Assembly (NCBI GenBank): GCA_002386465.1
Contig: DGIT01000076.1
Location: forward strand, 76,346 to 83,937
Direction of reading: 5' to 3'
From: Burkholderiales bacterium UBA4615
GTDB lineage: Bacteria; Pseudomonadota; Gammaproteobacteria; Burkholderiales; Burkholderiaceae_E
Length of the DNA stretch: 7,592 nucleotides
Below are positions 6,361 to 7,592 of the stretch, in pieces. Each line of letters opens with the position of its first letter. Position 1 is the first letter of the stretch. A model generated the notes under the pieces. The model saw only the letters and a list, made by a program, of their open reading frames with translations, did no database searches and was not told the origin of the DNA. A program made the position numbers and the translations under genes.

Positions 6361-7341
6361 TCACTGCGGGACGATCCCAGCGAGATCCACCTGCTCTTTC
6401 CACAACGCACGATCACGGGTCACAAAGGCCGCCAACTCGGCCAGTGTCATCGGCTTGGGGTGAAACCCGTAGTTTTCCAGCGCGGTCTTCATCGGGTCGG
6501 TGGTGATCGCGTCGTTAATCAGATCATTGAGCGCCTGCTGAACCGACAGGGGCGTACCTTTGGGCACAGCGATGCCCAGCATACCCGCCGCCACGTTGTA
6601 GCCCGAATAGGTCTCGGTGATCAGCGGTACGTTCGGATACTTGGGCAAACGGCGCTGGCCGTGTGCCGCAATGGCTCGCAACTGACCCGACGCTGCGTAA
6701 CTGTCGCCTGCCACACTGTCCACGAAGATGACATCCAACTGTCCAGAAATCAGATCGGTCATGGCATTGCCGATCTGCTTGTAGGGTACGGGCGTGAGCT
6801 TCACTCCGGCTAACTGGCCAATCATTGCACCGGGGATGTGCGATGACGCATTGAAGTGTCCGTAATTCAGTTTGTCGGGGTTGGCGCGGGCAGCGTTGAC
6901 CAGATCCGCCAGGCTTTTGTACGGACCCGCTGGGCGAACCAGCACCAGCATCGAGCCCCCGCCAAAATGCCCCACCAGAGAAAAATCTTTTTCCGGGTCG
7001 TAAGGCAAGGACTTGTAGAGACTGGGATTGGCCAGATGCGTGGACGTAGTCGCCAACATCAATACCGAGCCATCAGCTGGCGATCGCTTGGCTGCTTCGA
7101 CACCAATGATGCCGTTGGCACCCGGCCTGTTTTCGACCACCACGCTTTGGCCGGTTTTGCGGTTGAGGTACTCGGCCAACATGCGGGCTGTGATGTCGCC
7201 CGAGCCGCCCGGTGCAAACGGCACGATAATTTTTATCGGCTTGCCGCTGCCGGGTTGCGCCCGGACGCCTTGAGGCAGATACAGGCCGGCCAGCGCGGCC
7301 AGGCCTGTGAGGACGGCTCGGCGGGATCGTTGCAGATTCAT
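6361..7341 (-). CDS. Bug-family periplasmic solute receptor (tripartite tricarboxylate transporter substrate-binding protein)
   Basis: A 326-residue protein of the TctC/Bug family, whose members bind organic acids or similar small molecules in the periplasm for TTT-type uptake or for sensing. An N-terminal signal runs over residues 1-28 (MNLQRSRRAVLTGLAALAGL, cleavage likely after VRA before QPG). The SRRAVL segment resembles a Tat signal, though export by Sec is also possible. Family landmarks are IKIIVPFAPGGSGDITARML, VVENRPGANGIIG, LPYDPEKDFSLVG, LNYGHF and PVPYKQIGNAMTDLISGQLD, all in the expected order, and the length is typical. The start is set by AAAGGAG (7355-7349, minus), seven bases before ATG 7341, and by its one-base overlap (TGATG) with the CoA-transferase stop. 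No TctA/TctB membrane subunits are in the window, as is common for this family, where receptors far outnumber transporters. The ligand is probably the acid handled by the neighbouring CoA-transferase (inference). Confidence 0.93.
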   Translation of the reverse strand: MNLQRSRRAVLTGLAALAGLYLPQGVRAQPGSGKPIKIIVPFAPGGSGDITARMLAEYLNRKTGQSVVVENRPGANGIIGVEAAKRSPADGSVLMLATTSTHLANPSLYKSLPYDPEKDFSLVGHFGGGSMLVLVRPAGPYKSLADLVNAARANPDKLNYGHFNASSHIPGAMIGQLAGVKLTPVPYKQIGNAMTDLISGQLDVIFVDSVAGDSYAASGQLRAIAAHGQRRLPKYPNVPLITETYSGYNVAAGMLGIAVPKGTPLSVQQALNDLINDAITTDPMKTALENYGFHPKPMTLAELAAFVTRDRALWKEQVDLAGIVPQ

Positions 7342-7592
7342 CAGGATGCTCCTTTCTGTGTACGGGCCGGTGGCGCACCGACCTCTTGATTGTGTTCGCC
7401 CAGCGCGGGCGCCCGGCGACGGATCGACGGACGAACGCCTTCGAAGGAAACCGGTAAGCCCACCACATCCAGCCGGGTGCCCGGGACGCGTTGCAGCATG
7501 CCAATAGCAGCGGTCTGAGGCTGCTCAACGACGTCCTGCAAATCATGAATGGGTGCACAGGGCACGCCGATCGCTTCCAGACGTTCAAGCCA
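7341..7592 (-). CDS. CaiB/BaiF (family III) CoA-transferase, C-terminal fragment cut by the window edge
   Basis: The last 83 residues and the stop codon are present; the gene continues beyond the right edge. The fragment opens with WLERLEAIGVPCAPIHDLQD and continues with VVEQPQT, LPVSFEGVRP and APALGEHNQEV. This is the characteristic C-terminal region of family III CoA-transferases (GVPCAPI..., then APxLGEHNxEV). These cytoplasmic enzymes move CoA between an acyl-CoA donor and a carboxylic acid. The catalytic Asp lies in the missing N-terminal part, so activity cannot be judged. About ten residues after the LGEHNQEV motif (GAPPARTQKGAS) form a short tail that also encodes the ribosome binding site of the next gene. 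It is upstream of, and overlaps by one base, the Bug receptor gene, a pairing often seen in Burkholderiales catabolic operons. Substrate unknown. Confidence 0.9.
   Translation of the reverse strand, partial: WLERLEAIGVPCAPIHDLQDVVEQPQTAAIGMLQRVPGTRLDVVGLPVSFEGVRPSIRRRAPALGEHNQEVGAPPARTQKGAS
7349..7355 (-). promoter_or_regulatory. Strong Shine-Dalgarno sequence for the Bug receptor gene
   Basis: AAAGGAG on the minus strand lies seven bases before ATG 7341 and inside the last codons of the CoA-transferase gene. It is one of only two convincing ribosome binding sites in the window, the other being GAAGGTG before pxpA. Together with the TGATG stop/start overlap it points to a shared transcript with coupled but independently boosted translation of the receptor. 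Confidence 0.75.

Noticed and set aside
6856..7389. A 177-codon plus-strand open frame opposite the receptor gene
   Set aside because: Antisense to a well-supported Bug receptor and crosses into the CoA-transferase gene; no motif.

Overview
The window is GC-rich, densely coded and looks like a chromosomal segment from a betaproteobacterium, most likely Burkholderiales. The lineage is inferred from the gene types: a Bug-family periplasmic receptor next to a CaiB/BaiF CoA-transferase is typical of Bordetella, Cupriavidus and Comamonadaceae-like genomes, and the pxpB-pxpC-pxpA order is common there too. No RNA gene, insertion sequence, CRISPR array or integration signature was seen.

Layout. (1) Positions 1-1914, minus strand: a three-gene operon for ATP-dependent 5-oxoproline (or related lactam) ring opening, in the order pxpB, pxpC, pxpA. 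Only the first 23 or so codons of pxpA lie inside the window. pxpB and pxpC share an ATGA stop/start overlap, and a second ATGA lies at the pxpC/pxpA boundary. (2) Positions 1915-2124: a 210-base divergent intergenic region with a short palindrome about 30 bases before the next gene. (3) Positions 2125-3948, plus strand: a type I Baeyer-Villiger flavin monooxygenase with both BVMO fingerprints and an extended N terminus. (4) Positions 4021-5943, plus strand: a B12-binding-type radical SAM protein with a CX4CX2C cluster motif, of unknown function. A perfect GC-rich inverted repeat lies in the 72-base gap before it. (5) Positions 5940-7592, minus strand: three genes read right to left, the 3' end of a CaiB/BaiF CoA-transferase, a Bug-type tripartite tricarboxylate transporter receptor, and a small cupin. 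The cupin ends tail to tail with the radical SAM gene, with interlocked stop codons.

How they may work together. The pxp operon is a self-contained nitrogen/carbon salvage unit. The CoA-transferase, receptor and cupin look like a small uptake-and-activation unit for an organic acid. The monooxygenase would turn a ketone into an ester or lactone. These three parts suggest a catabolic neighbourhood, but the sequence does not show that they act on one pathway. The least understood gene is the radical SAM protein. It appears intact, is unlike the usual CX3CX2C enzymes, and has no evident precursor peptide or pathway partner in the window.
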